A DNA stretch of 43,763 nucleotides from CAZYFS01 sp964647465 (lineage in GTDB: Bacteria; Patescibacteriota; Minisyncoccia; Minisyncoccales; UBA1441): the NCBI GenBank assembly GCA_964647465.1, contig CAZYFS010000003.1, positions 1-43,763 of the forward strand, written 5' to 3'. The notes beneath the pieces were generated by a model that made no database searches, had not been told where the DNA came from, and was given only the letters and a program-made list of their open reading frames with translations. Numbering within the stretch: the stretch's first letter is position 1; each line of letters starts with the position of its first letter. Both the position numbers and the translations under genes were made by a program. Shown here piece after piece: positions 8,462 to 17,493 of the stretch.

Positions 8462-9501
8462 AGCTTTCTTTTGATTTTGCGACATTTTTCAAGAATAAAA
8501 TTAGGCCAATATTTAAATGATAGAATAAAATCTTGAGCAGGAATGTATTTTTCTTCATATCCACCAAAACCTTTTTTGAAAGTGCTAAGTCCATTCCATG
8601 GATGATTAGGGTTATTTGGAGGAGCTATTCCCCAAAAATTGTATTTTTTGCATCCTCTTTTTTTTGCTTCTTGAATAATCCCCCATTGCAGTAGATAAGA
8701 GCCGGGAATTTTATTTGAACACAAATTTGAAGAAGCTCCTTGATGATAAAAAGCAATATCTTGCCAAAAAATAATAAGAGCTGATGCGATTACTTTATCT
8801 TTTAACTTAACCGAAAAAATCTTAATTTCGTTTTCCTCACCAAAAATAGCAAGCTCATTCTTAAGAGACAAGAGAGAAAAAGGAGCGAAATGATGGCGTT
8901 GGACTGTGGCTCCATAAAGCTTAGAAAATTCTTTGAGACTACTTTCTTTAAGATCAGAAAATACTTTCAAATCAGAAATTTTCATTCCCTTCTTAATGAG
9001 ATAACGAGTAGTTTTTCTCATTTTTTTTAATAATCCCTCGAGAGATTCTTGGATATCTAGTTGCCACATTATCTGAGGAGGATGAAGATGAAGAGGAGCT
9101 CGACGAAATTTTAATTGTTTAAATGTTTTCTGATTTTTGCTTTTATTTAACCATAACGGAGTCAGACGGATAAAACTGGATTTTTCTTCTTTCCCTATCT
9201 TTTTTAATTCCGTTAATAATTTTTGAATAATTTCTTTTTCATTGCTTCCTTCTTTTACGATTGGGCCATGAGAACACAACAGAAAATTCTCTTTCCAAAA
9301 CGGCAAATTTATAATGGGCATTTTAATAATTAGTCCGTAGCCAATGAATTCTTCCTCTTCGTAGATTCCTAGCCGCCAAACTTTATGACCCATTTTCTTT
9401 TGAAATTCTCCCCAGCTCCAAGACTGAAGAAAAGTTTTTTCTCCTTTTATTAGTGAATTTTTCTTCCAATCTTCTTTATGAACAACAGTCTTAATTCTCA
9501 T
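8458..9501 (-). CDS. FemAB-family aminoacyl/peptidyl transferase (first of two)
   Basis: About 347 residues from MRIKTVVHKEDW; upstream in-frame codons to 9579 belong to overlapping DUF167 sequence. The fold is two GNAT-like domains. Recognisable family segments are the N-terminal FLQSWSWGEFQKKMG and the C-terminal GASSNLCSNKIPGSYLLQW followed by KYNFWGIAP. FemAB/MurM enzymes use aminoacyl-tRNA to build peptide bridges on lipid II at the inner membrane face; some relatives act on other substrates. It overlaps DUF167 by 11 bases and ftsQ by four. A second paralogue lies at 14440-15453 with the same WSW/WEWG and FWGI landmarks. Confidence 0.85.
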   Translation of the reverse strand: MRIKTVVHKEDWKKNSLIKGEKTFLQSWSWGEFQKKMGHKVWRLGIYEEEEFIGYGLIIKMPIINLPFWKENFLLCSHGPIVKEGSNEKEIIQKLLTELKKIGKEEKSSFIRLTPLWLNKSKNQKTFKQLKFRRAPLHLHPPQIMWQLDIQESLEGLLKKMRKTTRYLIKKGMKISDLKVFSDLKESSLKEFSKLYGATVQRHHFAPFSLLSLKNELAIFGEENEIKIFSVKLKDKVIASALIIFWQDIAFYHQGASSNLCSNKIPGSYLLQWGIIQEAKKRGCKKYNFWGIAPPNNPNHPWNGLSTFKKGFGGYEEKYIPAQDFILSFKYWPNFILEKCRKIKRKL

Positions 9502-9724
9502 TAATTTTTTGAATATTAAAGATTTTGTTTTTTTGCTTGGATCCTCGAACAAGTTTAATCTGCGATAAAGGAACTCCAAAATAATCAGAGAGTATTTTTC
9601 TTATGGATAAATTAGCTTTTCCTTCTTCTGCCTTAGCTTTAGTACAGATCTGAAAAATATCTTTTTCTTTTCCTAAAATTTGATTTTTCTTTGAGGCCGG
9701 AAGAGCTTTGACTTTAATTAGCAT
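9491..9724 (-). CDS. DUF167 (YggU-like) small protein
   Basis: 77 residues. It begins MLIKVKALPASKKNQI and carries the family segment TKAKAEEGKANLSIRKILSDYFGVP followed by IKLVRGSKQKNKIF, typical of the YggU/DUF167 fold. The biochemical function of the family is not established. It overlaps the FemAB start by 11 bases and begins seven bases after the nuclease remnant. It is part of the same minus-strand run. Confidence 0.88.
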   Translation of the reverse strand: MLIKVKALPASKKNQILGKEKDIFQICTKAKAEEGKANLSIRKILSDYFGVPLSQIKLVRGSKQKNKIFNIQKINEN

Positions 9725-9730
9725 TGATTT

Positions 9731-9922
9731 TATTCAATTTCTCGAACATTTTGGCTATCGACAGCAATATTTAAACTAAGAGTCGGCATGGAGAAGCCTT
9801 TTATTCTCAATTTGTTCTCTAGATAGAAGCAGTGCGAACATTCAATGAATCTTTCTATGCGAGAACGATTTAGCGGAAATGGTTTTTTTATGCTTGGGTC
9901 GAAATGTTTAGCTTTTCCTCAT
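9731..9922 (-). pseudogene. Remnant of a PD-(D/E)XK-type nuclease family protein, frameshifted and truncated
   Basis: After the ATG at 9922 the frame closes at codon 5. Deleting one A from the run GGAAAAG restores a frame through to the TAA at 9731-9733. The restored peptide has about 63 residues and contains KKPFPLNRSRIERFIECSHCFYLENKL. I recognise this as the N-terminus of a Parcubacteria protein family annotated as PD-(D/E)XK nuclease-like (typical text KPFkLSRSkidlFlnCPrCFYLdrrlgi), which is normally over 200 residues. The catalytic part is gone. The remnant fits tightly between xseB (11 bases) and DUF167 (7 bases), so it decayed in place inside the operon. Confidence 0.6.
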
Positions 9923-9933
9923 TTTGACTGCTT

Positions 9934-10155
9934 TCAATTATTGAATTTATTGTTAATTTCCTCTATTTTCATCTCTGTCTGTTTTATTCTACTTTTACAA
10001 AAATCAATAAGCTCGTAAGCTTTTTTGAGCTGAGAGATAAGCTCGTCAAGATCTACTTTGTCTTCCTGAATCTTTTCTAAAATTTCTTCTAATTCTTCAA
10101 CTGCTTTTTGATAGGTAAGTTTTGAAGTAGTTTTTAGGTTATTTTTTGGAGACAT
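9934..10155 (-). CDS. xseB: Exodeoxyribonuclease VII small subunit
   Basis: 73 residues, the usual size. It shows the family pattern of two helices: SKLTYQKAVEELEEILEKIQ then VDLDELISQLKKAYELIDFCKSRI. XseB subunits coat the XseA catalytic subunit in the exonuclease VII complex, which degrades single-stranded DNA. It overlaps the end of xseA by 17 bases, consistent with coupled expression. Confidence 0.93.
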   Translation of the reverse strand: MSPKNNLKTTSKLTYQKAVEELEEILEKIQEDKVDLDELISQLKKAYELIDFCKSRIKQTEMKIEEINNKFNN

Positions 10156-11473
10156 CTTTTATTTTGCTTTTAATTTCACCATCGAATAAAACGGTAGTCA
10201 ACTCTTGATTTAATTTTACTGCTTTAATGCTTTTGACTAGTTTACCATTGATTTGGCAAATACTAAAACCTCGTTTAAAAATATTTTGCGGATCTAAAAT
10301 ATTTAACTGCATTTTATATCTTGCTGTTTTTTCTTTTGCTTTTTTAATAACTTGGCAACTTACTTGAGGAACATTTAATTGCAATGTATTTATTCTTTCT
10401 TGGAGCGATTTCAACCAATGATTAGATTGATGAACGATATTATTAATCAAATAATGAAATCGCTGAGAAGTTAACTGAAGACGATTTTTTGTTTCGTTTT
10501 TGAAATTTTCCAAGAAATGATTTATTTTTTGTTCTTGAAATCGAATTTTTTCTCCAGTTATAAAACTAATAGAAGTTGATTTTTCTTGAATATTTTGGAG
10601 AAAATCATTTACTCTTTTAACTAAAAATTCGGCGATTAAACTAGGCGTTGACTGACTAAGATAAGCAACCATATCAGCAATACTGACATCGGTTTTATGA
10701 CCAATTCCCGTTATAACGGGAAGGGGCATAAAAGCAATAGATTCTGCAATTTTTTGATTATCAAACCATCTAAGATCGCTTTTTGATCCTCCTCCTCGAG
10801 TAATAACAACAACATCAATAGAGCTTCGATGTTCCGAGAAATATTTTAATCCGGAAATAATCTCTCCTTCCATTTTTTTCCCTTGGACACTACTTTGGTA
10901 AAAATATACCTTAAAGGCAATTTTTTCTTCTTCTAATCTTTTGAGAAAATCATGATACCCTTCGCTATCTTTCTGAGTAATAAGACCAATCTTCAAGGGA
11001 ACTAGTGGTAATTTATTCTTTTCGCAATTTAAATTTAATAACCCTTTCTCTTTTAAGTTTTTTCGAATTTGCTCTCTGTGTTGATCTAATTTTCCTAGAG
11101 TAAACATTGGATCCAAATCGCGGATAACAAGACTATAATTTCCACCTGGGACATAAACGTTTAAACTGACCTTAAAGCATACTTCCAGACCATCCATTCC
11201 TTTGTTGTCTTTTCCGATAATTTTTCCCTCTATTAATCGAGATCTTATTAAGGCCTTATTAGATTCGAATAAAATACAAGGAATTTTCGAGAGAATTTTT
11301 TCTCCAGTTTTATCTTTTTCCTGCAACTCGAAATAAATATTTTTACTCTTAGCTCTCTTGTCAAAATCAGATATTTCTCCCTTAATCCAAATTTGGTTCG
11401 GTAGATTGAATTCAATAATTTGCTTAACTTTCTGATTGATTTGATAGACGCTGTAGATTTCTTTCCCAATCAT
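10139..11473 (-). CDS. xseA: Exodeoxyribonuclease VII large subunit
   Basis: 444 residues. N-terminal OB-fold (VYQINQKVKQIIEFN to IWIKGEISDF), then the XseA catalytic domain with GLITQKDSEGYHDFL, VVVITRGGGSKSDL and ITGIGHKTDVSIADMVA, then a long coiled coil (about residues 270-400) and a short C-terminal segment GFSICQINGK. It degrades single-stranded DNA to oligonucleotides in complex with XseB. It starts 52 bases after the DegT aminotransferase gene and overlaps xseB. Confidence 0.95.
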   Translation of the reverse strand: MIGKEIYSVYQINQKVKQIIEFNLPNQIWIKGEISDFDKRAKSKNIYFELQEKDKTGEKILSKIPCILFESNKALIRSRLIEGKIIGKDNKGMDGLEVCFKVSLNVYVPGGNYSLVIRDLDPMFTLGKLDQHREQIRKNLKEKGLLNLNCEKNKLPLVPLKIGLITQKDSEGYHDFLKRLEEEKIAFKVYFYQSSVQGKKMEGEIISGLKYFSEHRSSIDVVVITRGGGSKSDLRWFDNQKIAESIAFMPLPVITGIGHKTDVSIADMVAYLSQSTPSLIAEFLVKRVNDFLQNIQEKSTSISFITGEKIRFQEQKINHFLENFKNETKNRLQLTSQRFHYLINNIVHQSNHWLKSLQERINTLQLNVPQVSCQVIKKAKEKTARYKMQLNILDPQNIFKRGFSICQINGKLVKSIKAVKLNQELTTVLFDGEIKSKIKDVSKK

Positions 11474-11525
11474 AAATCGCTTGATTAATGTTTTTTATCT
11501 AGAGATCAAAATGCCCCTCCCCCTG

Positions 11526-12794
11526 TTAGATGGTTTCTGTTTCTGAGTAGTTAAGAGCTAGATTCTTTTTTAAGGATTTGATTAAAAACGAGGCCTGAGA
11601 AGGGGAAATATTTATATGAGTTGGTAAGTTAATTATTCTCCGAGAGAGTTCTTCTGCTTTTGGGCAACTCCCTGATTGATAGTTCATTTTCTTTAACTCT
11701 GTTCCCATAGGAACGATGGGTGAATTGCGCCATCCGTCGTAAAGAATAATTTTTTCGTCTCTCATCTGCCGAAGAACTTGATCTGTTTGTTGAGTCGGCA
11801 AAAGAATAGGATATTTCATGTAAATACTTCCCTTTTTTAGGGGAGGTAAAACAAAAACTGTGTTTTTTAATTCCTGATTATATATTTTTGCTATCTTATC
11901 TCGGTGTTTGTTAAATTCTTCCAATTTATATAATTGATGAATTGCCAGATTAGATAAGGCGTTAGATATTTTTCGAGGAAAATAAGAGGGCTTTTCTCCC
12001 CATTTTTCTTTTTGATGAACTGACTTTGATAGAATTCTAAGTTTTTGTAAAATTAGTAAAATTAAACGGCCCAGGTTCTTAAAACGGTAAAGAGGAATTA
12101 TAATATAATAAGTCAAGATAGGATGTAATAATTGTTGAAAAATCCAAAAACGACTAGGATAATTGCATTTCGCCTGGAAAGATTTAATTTTGTCGGCTAA
12201 TTCTGAGTCGTTAGTTACGGCTATTCCTCCGTAAACAGAAGAGATGATTTTGTCTCTGCCAAAGCTGAAAAAAGCTGCCTGGCCAAATGTTCCTACTAAA
12301 CTATTTTGCCATTTTGCTCCTAGGGCATGAGCACAATCTTCGACAACAACGAGATTATTTTCTGTAGCTAGTTTTTGAATATCATTCATATTAACCGGGA
12401 GCCCAAAGGTGTGTTGGACTAGAAGTATTCTGCTTCTTTTATTAATACTCTTTTTTAAACTAGGAAAATCAACATTGAAATCTTCTCCAATATCATAAAA
12501 TTTTGGTTTTAAATTTGACCAAAGAATCGGATTGACAGCTGCATTGCAGGTAAATCCAGATAGTAAAACGTTCCCCTTTTTAATACCCAAGCTCTTTAGG
12601 ATAGCTAACATGGCCACGCGGCCACTATTAAAACTAAAAGCGTATTTTACCCCGAGATAATCTCGGAATTTTTCTTCGAGTTCTGTTTCTTTCTTCCCTT
12701 CTTTCCATTTCCAGGGTCGGAAAAGAATCTTCAGAGCAAGCCAAGCGTCGTCTCTTTGAATGTTTGGAGAGAGTGATGATAGGATTGGTTTCAT
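11526..12794 (-). CDS. DegT/DnrJ/EryC1/StrS-family PLP-dependent aminotransferase
   Basis: 422 residues. Type I fold with FNSGRVAMLAILKSLGI near residue 55 (PLP phosphate binding), VEDCAHALGAKW at 151-162 (aspartate 153 pairs with the PLP nitrogen) and SFGRDKIISSVYGG, where K182 is the predicted Schiff-base lysine. Family members aminate keto sugars for cell-surface glycans, so an envelope role is likely. A hydrophobic stretch near residues 230-260 is longer than usual and may associate with the membrane. The start overlaps the Mur ligase stop by four bases (ATGA), linking the two in expression and perhaps pathway. Confidence 0.88.
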   Translation of the reverse strand: MKPILSSLSPNIQRDDAWLALKILFRPWKWKEGKKETELEEKFRDYLGVKYAFSFNSGRVAMLAILKSLGIKKGNVLLSGFTCNAAVNPILWSNLKPKFYDIGEDFNVDFPSLKKSINKRSRILLVQHTFGLPVNMNDIQKLATENNLVVVEDCAHALGAKWQNSLVGTFGQAAFFSFGRDKIISSVYGGIAVTNDSELADKIKSFQAKCNYPSRFWIFQQLLHPILTYYIIIPLYRFKNLGRLILLILQKLRILSKSVHQKEKWGEKPSYFPRKISNALSNLAIHQLYKLEEFNKHRDKIAKIYNQELKNTVFVLPPLKKGSIYMKYPILLPTQQTDQVLRQMRDEKIILYDGWRNSPIVPMGTELKKMNYQSGSCPKAEELSRRIINLPTHINISPSQASFLIKSLKKNLALNYSETETI

Positions 12795-14425
12795 AATAAT
12801 TGTTCGATAATAGATTTAGATAATCTTCCTTCGAGTAAAATGACATCCCCTATCTTAACAAAAGCATCAATTTCCTTTTTAATTTCTTTGGGATTCTCTA
12901 GAAAACAAATTTTGGCTTTAGATAATTTTGTTCCCTTGCTTCCAGTAATTACATTAGAGAAACACTCTTTTTTCGTAATAATAGCCAAATCAGCAATCTC
13001 AGCAATTGCTTTCCCTATTTGATGATGCACTTTTTTCGAAGCTTCTCCAAGTTCAATCAAGCAAGGCATGATAATAATTTTCTTCCCTTCCCAATGTCGT
13101 AAATGCTTTATGTCGCTTAATACTCCGGTAGGATTGGCTGAATAAGTAGAAAGAAGAAAAGTTATCCCATCTTTTGTGATAATTTTTGGGTTCTTGACGC
13201 TAAAAAAAGAAGTTGCTTCTTTAATTGTTCTTAAATTAATACCCAACTGTTGAGCAGTTAAACTAGCTAATAAAAAATTTTCTATGTTCCCCTCCCCTAT
13301 TGAATGAAGTTCAATATCTATTGCTTCCCCTTTTTTATCCTCAATATTGAACTTTATGTTTTCTTTATTTTCCTGAATATCGTTGGCTCGTAAATCAGCT
13401 TTTTTATCCTCTGATGAAATCGAAGTATAAAATTTCTTTATCTTTTGAGTTTGTTTATATAATTGATAAACATTCTGATTGGCACCGTTGAATATAGCTA
13501 TTCCATCAACGGGAGACAATGCTTCAATTAATTCATATTTCCCCTGAATAATATTTTTTAAAGAACCAAAAAGAGCTAAATGTTGTTCGTTAATTCCCGT
13601 AAGGATTCCTATCTTAGGTTTTATCATTTGGCAAGATTTTTGGATTTCTTTTGGGCGATAAGCTCCTATCTCACAAATAAAGAAAAGATGCTGGGAATTT
13701 AATTCGTTTAGAATAGTATAGGCAATTCCCATCCTGGTGTTGGTGTTTTCTTTTGTTTTTAAGACCTTATCTTTTCCGTATTTATGACTTAATATCGAAA
13801 ACAAAAAATCTTTCGTCGAAGTTTTGCCATAAGAGCCGGTAATCCCAATAACGGTAAGATTCTTAAAATTATGTCTTTTCTTTTTTGCTCGAAGAATTAT
13901 TTTTCTCTTAATGATTGAAGCCGGAACTTGAACAATTTCTACTATTGTTCCCACAAAAAAGAAGCAGAGTATTTCTAATCCCAAGATAGAAATAAGCAAA
14001 ATTTGTTTCGATGGAATAAAATTTCCCTGAGTGAAAAAAATATAACAAAAACCACCAAAAGCTCCAATAAGCACCAAATTACTCATTCCTAAAATAAGCA
14101 ACATTTTATTGGTAAATTTTGGCTTAACAATTGTTTTTCTAAAGAGAGAAGAAATAAAACGTAGATCTATGATAGATAAAACAAAAGCAAAGAAGAGAAA
14201 ACCCAGCCAATGTGGTTTAAGAAGCAGAACGAAAAGAGTTGAAAGAGAAATAATAGCCGATTTTTTCGAAAACCATATTTTTCTATTTCTTTTTATTTCT
14301 TCGCCAATGCGATCCCAGCGATATTCTTTTAATTGCCAAAAATAAGCATAAAATAAAATACTTTGTTCGTAATGAATTAACCAAAGAAGGAAAATTAAAA
14401 TTAGATAATAAGGAGAGTAAATCAA
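12791..14425 (-). CDS. Mur ligase (MurF-like) with N-terminal membrane domain
   Basis: 544 residues. The first 170 or so are strongly hydrophobic and form about four to five membrane helices, unlike soluble MurF. The Mur ligase core follows: ATP loop GITGSYGKTSTKDFL with GKTS at 200-203, KENTNTRMGIA, EIGAYRPKEI (the MurF-type acidic motif) and GILTGINEQHLALFGS; the C-terminal domain ends near LLEGRLSKSII. MurF adds D-Ala-D-Ala to the UDP-MurNAc peptide. The fused membrane part suggests action at the membrane or on a lipid-linked substrate; that is inference. It overlaps DegT (ATGA) and follows a FemAB gene by 14 bases. Confidence 0.82.
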   Translation of the reverse strand: MIYSPYYLILIFLLWLIHYEQSILFYAYFWQLKEYRWDRIGEEIKRNRKIWFSKKSAIISLSTLFVLLLKPHWLGFLFFAFVLSIIDLRFISSLFRKTIVKPKFTNKMLLILGMSNLVLIGAFGGFCYIFFTQGNFIPSKQILLISILGLEILCFFFVGTIVEIVQVPASIIKRKIILRAKKKRHNFKNLTVIGITGSYGKTSTKDFLFSILSHKYGKDKVLKTKENTNTRMGIAYTILNELNSQHLFFICEIGAYRPKEIQKSCQMIKPKIGILTGINEQHLALFGSLKNIIQGKYELIEALSPVDGIAIFNGANQNVYQLYKQTQKIKKFYTSISSEDKKADLRANDIQENKENIKFNIEDKKGEAIDIELHSIGEGNIENFLLASLTAQQLGINLRTIKEATSFFSVKNPKIITKDGITFLLSTYSANPTGVLSDIKHLRHWEGKKIIIMPCLIELGEASKKVHHQIGKAIAEIADLAIITKKECFSNVITGSKGTKLSKAKICFLENPKEIKKEIDAFVKIGDVILLEGRLSKSIIEQLL

Positions 14426-14439
14426 GCTAATCGTTGTTA

Positions 14440-15453
14440 TTAATTTTTAAGGCAACGAGAAAGTTTGTATCCTTGATACCAGTTTTTTCTGAATATTATA
14501 TTAGTTCCACGGGGATGCAACAGAACTTTCCCTCCAAAAGTTTTTTTGAAATAAGTTATTCCTGGCCACTTTTTTTCATCGATTCCCCAAAAATCATATT
14601 GTTGGCATCCTTGTTTTTTTGCTTCTTTGATCCTTTCCCATTGAAGAAAGTGAGAAACTTTTGAGGCGCGATATTTATAATTAACTGCTCCATGTAAAGC
14701 AGTTGCCCTTTTCCCAAAAAAGACAACTATGTTTCCTCCGATAATTTTTGTTTTGTATTGAGCTAGAAAAAGCTTAATAAAACACCGTCCATTAAGAACG
14801 TCGAATAAAGATTGGTAATATTGAGAGGGATAAGGTTTGAAATCTTTTCTTTTCCCCGTTGCAATCATTAACCTTGCAAATTCATCAAATAATAACTGAT
14901 TATTCTTGATTTGACCTGGGTCAGATTTTATTATTTTTAATCCTTTGTGAGTAGATAACTTTATGTTATATCGAGAACGAGAATGAAAATTAGCGAGAAT
15001 TCTATCGAGAGGAGGAGTTAAGTCCAAAATGATTGTTTTTGCTGGCTGGATTCTTTTAATTATTTTCCCTGTTTTATAATTTTTAGGGAGAGGATCGGTT
15101 GAATTAAGCGGTTCTATTTTTAAAAAAATAGATTTTTGATCTTTGGCTATTAATTCTACCGATCGTAGAATCAACTGCAGAATTTTCTCTTTTTTAAGAT
15201 CAGAAAGCCCCTTTTTGTAGACAGGACCAAAAGGAATATAAAGATGATTTAATTTAAAAATAAAAGTTTCTTGAGTAACTAAAACTAAGGCGATAATTTT
15301 TCCCTCATCAATAGCTTTTAATCGCCAAATCTTTTTTTTGTGTTTTTTCTGAAAATTCCCCCATTCCCAACTTTGAAGAAAGCTTCCTTCATTATCAATC
15401 GAAAAATTATTCCATTGATCGCAGGCCATTTCTTTGACGAAACTAATTACCAT
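14440..15453 (-). CDS. FemAB-family aminoacyl/peptidyl transferase (second of two)
   Basis: About 337 residues from MVISFVKEMACDQWN at 15453; an ATG at 15477 lies deeper in the hydrolase gene and adds only eight residues. Landmarks match the first paralogue: FLQSWEWGNFQKKHKKKIWRL, then LYIPFGPVYKKGL, a basic segment FHSRSRYNIK, GAVNYKYRASKVSHFLQWERI and YDFWGIDEKKWPGITYFKKTFGG. The likely role is transfer of an amino acid from aminoacyl-tRNA to lipid II stem peptides. It sits two genes after serS and three after lysS, which may hint at the donor, but the specificity cannot be read from sequence. It overlaps the hydrolase by 11 bases. Confidence 0.88.
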   Translation of the reverse strand: MVISFVKEMACDQWNNFSIDNEGSFLQSWEWGNFQKKHKKKIWRLKAIDEGKIIALVLVTQETFIFKLNHLYIPFGPVYKKGLSDLKKEKILQLILRSVELIAKDQKSIFLKIEPLNSTDPLPKNYKTGKIIKRIQPAKTIILDLTPPLDRILANFHSRSRYNIKLSTHKGLKIIKSDPGQIKNNQLLFDEFARLMIATGKRKDFKPYPSQYYQSLFDVLNGRCFIKLFLAQYKTKIIGGNIVVFFGKRATALHGAVNYKYRASKVSHFLQWERIKEAKKQGCQQYDFWGIDEKKWPGITYFKKTFGGKVLLHPRGTNIIFRKNWYQGYKLSRCLKN

Positions 15454-16246
15454 TATGTTGATCAAGGAACTTGACAATGCTCATAGATAACTCAATAGGA
15501 GTATCTATTTCTGGGCTATGACCGGATTCAGCAATAAATTCTAATGCAGAATTTTTAATATTTTCATGGAAATAATGGGCCATTCCTTCGGGCAAAAGGG
15601 CATCTTTTTTCCCCCAGATAACCAAGGTTGGTGCATCGATATAAGAGAGCAAGCCAGATAAATCTTCAATAACTATTTCTTTAAAACTTTCTCTCATCGT
15701 TCCTTGAACCTGGAGATAATCGTGCTGACGAATGAAATAATAGAAAAGAGTTTTTAATTTGGCGCCAAGTTGATGAAGCTTAAGGGAGTTGATTATTTTC
15801 CATCCGAAATGGGAAATGCTATTTACGATCTTAACTTTAAAAGATGGGAGAGGTTTTATTCCGGCTGCATTACAGAGGATTAGAGCAGTTAATGGAATAG
15901 CCTTTTTTGCTGCTATTTTTGTTGCTATTCGTCCACCAAAAGAATGTCCAAGCAAGAAAAAAGGTGAATGAAAAAGAGGATGTTTTTCCTGGATGGCATT
16001 TAAAAATTTTCTTGTCCAATCTATATAATCGTCAAGCTTCCACGCTTTGGGGGGTAAATCACTTAACCCAAAGCCAGGTAAGTCAGGAATTAATACCTGA
16101 TATCCGTGATCGGCGATCTCTTTTTGTGTTTTTTGCCAATAATCTAAACGACCTCCCCAACCATGTAAAATTAAAAGAGGTTTTCCTTTTCCAATTATTT
16201 TGTAATTTATCTTTAAAGAATCAACCTGAATTTGATCTGTAATCAT
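15443..16246 (-). CDS. Alpha/beta hydrolase
   Basis: 267 residues. HGWGGRLDYWQ gives the oxyanion region, LLGHSFGGRIA contains the nucleophile serine in GHSFGG, an aspartate in VIWGKKDALLP and the histidine in AESGHSPEIDTP complete the triad. There is no signal peptide, so it is cytoplasmic. The substrate is unknown; esterase, lipase or C-C hydrolase are all possible. It is locked into the cell-wall cluster by a four-base overlap with serS and an 11-base overlap with FemAB, so an envelope or lipid substrate is a reasonable guess. Confidence 0.88.
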   Translation of the reverse strand: MITDQIQVDSLKINYKIIGKGKPLLILHGWGGRLDYWQKTQKEIADHGYQVLIPDLPGFGLSDLPPKAWKLDDYIDWTRKFLNAIQEKHPLFHSPFFLLGHSFGGRIATKIAAKKAIPLTALILCNAAGIKPLPSFKVKIVNSISHFGWKIINSLKLHQLGAKLKTLFYYFIRQHDYLQVQGTMRESFKEIVIEDLSGLLSYIDAPTLVIWGKKDALLPEGMAHYFHENIKNSALEFIAESGHSPEIDTPIELSMSIVKFLDQHNGN

Positions 16247-17490
16247 TTTCTAATTATTTTAAATCCTAAATATTTATGGAGAGCAGCAGGCATTTTAATG
16301 GAGCCATCTTTCTGTTGATGGTTTTCAAGAAGAGCGATTAAAGTTCGCCCAATAGCGAAAGCTGTTCCATTAACGGTGTGAATATAAGCGGTTGTTTGAT
16401 CTTTTTGATGATATCGAATATTTAGTCCTCGTGCTTGGTAATCGGTGCAATTAGAACTGGAATGAGTTTCGCGATATCTTTTTTCAGAAGGAATCCAAGA
16501 TTCTATATCTAAAGTAATCGCTGAAGGAGTACACAAATCTCCTTCACAAAGTTTAACAAGACGATAAGGAATTTGAAGTTTTTGCATCAATGATTCTTCC
16601 ATGTCTTGGATTAACAAATGTTCATCTTCTGATTGATCGGGTTTGCAAAAGCTAAACATTTCGATTTTATCAAACTGATGCAACCTCATAATACCCTTGA
16701 CGTCTTTTCCGTATGCTCCTGCTTCTCTACGAAAACAAGTTGAGAAACCAACAAATCGAAGGGGTAAATCTTCTTCTTTGAGTATTTCATCTTTGTACAT
16801 TGATCCGATGCTATGCTCAGATGTTCCTACTAAGGAAAGATCATCTTGAAGAAGGTGATAGGTGTTATCGTTTTCTTCTAATCCGGTATAACCCAATTCT
16901 TCCATAATTTGAGACTTGATCATTACCGGTGGCAAAAGAGGAATAAAAGATTTTTCTTTTGTGACGTCAAAAGCTAAGTTAATCAAGGCAAATTCCAAAA
17001 GGACCATTTCTTTCTTTAGATAAGCAAATCGACTTCCTGATACTTTAGCCGCTCGCTTAGTATCAATTAGGTCAAATGAACGGGTTAATTCTAAATAACT
17101 TTTAGGAGGAAAATCAAATAAAGGTTTTTCTCCTACGCTCTTTAAAACAATATTATTCTCTTCTTTTTCTCCGACGGGAACACTTTTGTCAGGAAGGTTA
17201 GGAATTTTTCTCATCAAATCTTTCAACTTTTTCTCGGTTACTTTGATTTGACTATCAATTTCTTTAATCTCTTCCTTGAGTTTTTTCCCCTCTTCTCTTT
17301 CTTTCTCGGAGCAGTCTTTATTATTTTTAGTTTTATTTCTTTCTTCTCTTATTTTTTCTATTTTTTGGATAAGAGAACGATATTTTTTATCTAAAGATAA
17401 GATTTCCTTTAGGGGAACATTAACGCCCTTTCTCTTGCATCCAGCCTGGATTAATTCAGGATTTGAACGAATTAACTTAATATCAATCAT
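16243..17490 (-). CDS. serS: Seryl-tRNA synthetase
   Basis: 415 residues, standard. The N-terminal long coiled-coil arm (about residues 30-110) that grips the tRNA-Ser variable arm is followed by the class II catalytic core: VGTSEHSIGSMYKDEIL, FVGFSTCFRREAGAYGKD (motif 2), EMFSFCKPDQSEDE, and motif 3 in VNGTAFAIGRTLIALLENHQ. It charges tRNA-Ser (and tRNA-Sec where present). It begins three bases after lysS and overlaps the alpha/beta hydrolase, an unusual placement inside a cell-wall operon. Confidence 0.97.
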   Translation of the reverse strand: MIDIKLIRSNPELIQAGCKRKGVNVPLKEILSLDKKYRSLIQKIEKIREERNKTKNNKDCSEKEREEGKKLKEEIKEIDSQIKVTEKKLKDLMRKIPNLPDKSVPVGEKEENNIVLKSVGEKPLFDFPPKSYLELTRSFDLIDTKRAAKVSGSRFAYLKKEMVLLEFALINLAFDVTKEKSFIPLLPPVMIKSQIMEELGYTGLEENDNTYHLLQDDLSLVGTSEHSIGSMYKDEILKEEDLPLRFVGFSTCFRREAGAYGKDVKGIMRLHQFDKIEMFSFCKPDQSEDEHLLIQDMEESLMQKLQIPYRLVKLCEGDLCTPSAITLDIESWIPSEKRYRETHSSSNCTDYQARGLNIRYHQKDQTTAYIHTVNGTAFAIGRTLIALLENHQQKDGSIKMPAALHKYLGFKIIRK

Positions 17491-17493
17491 AAA

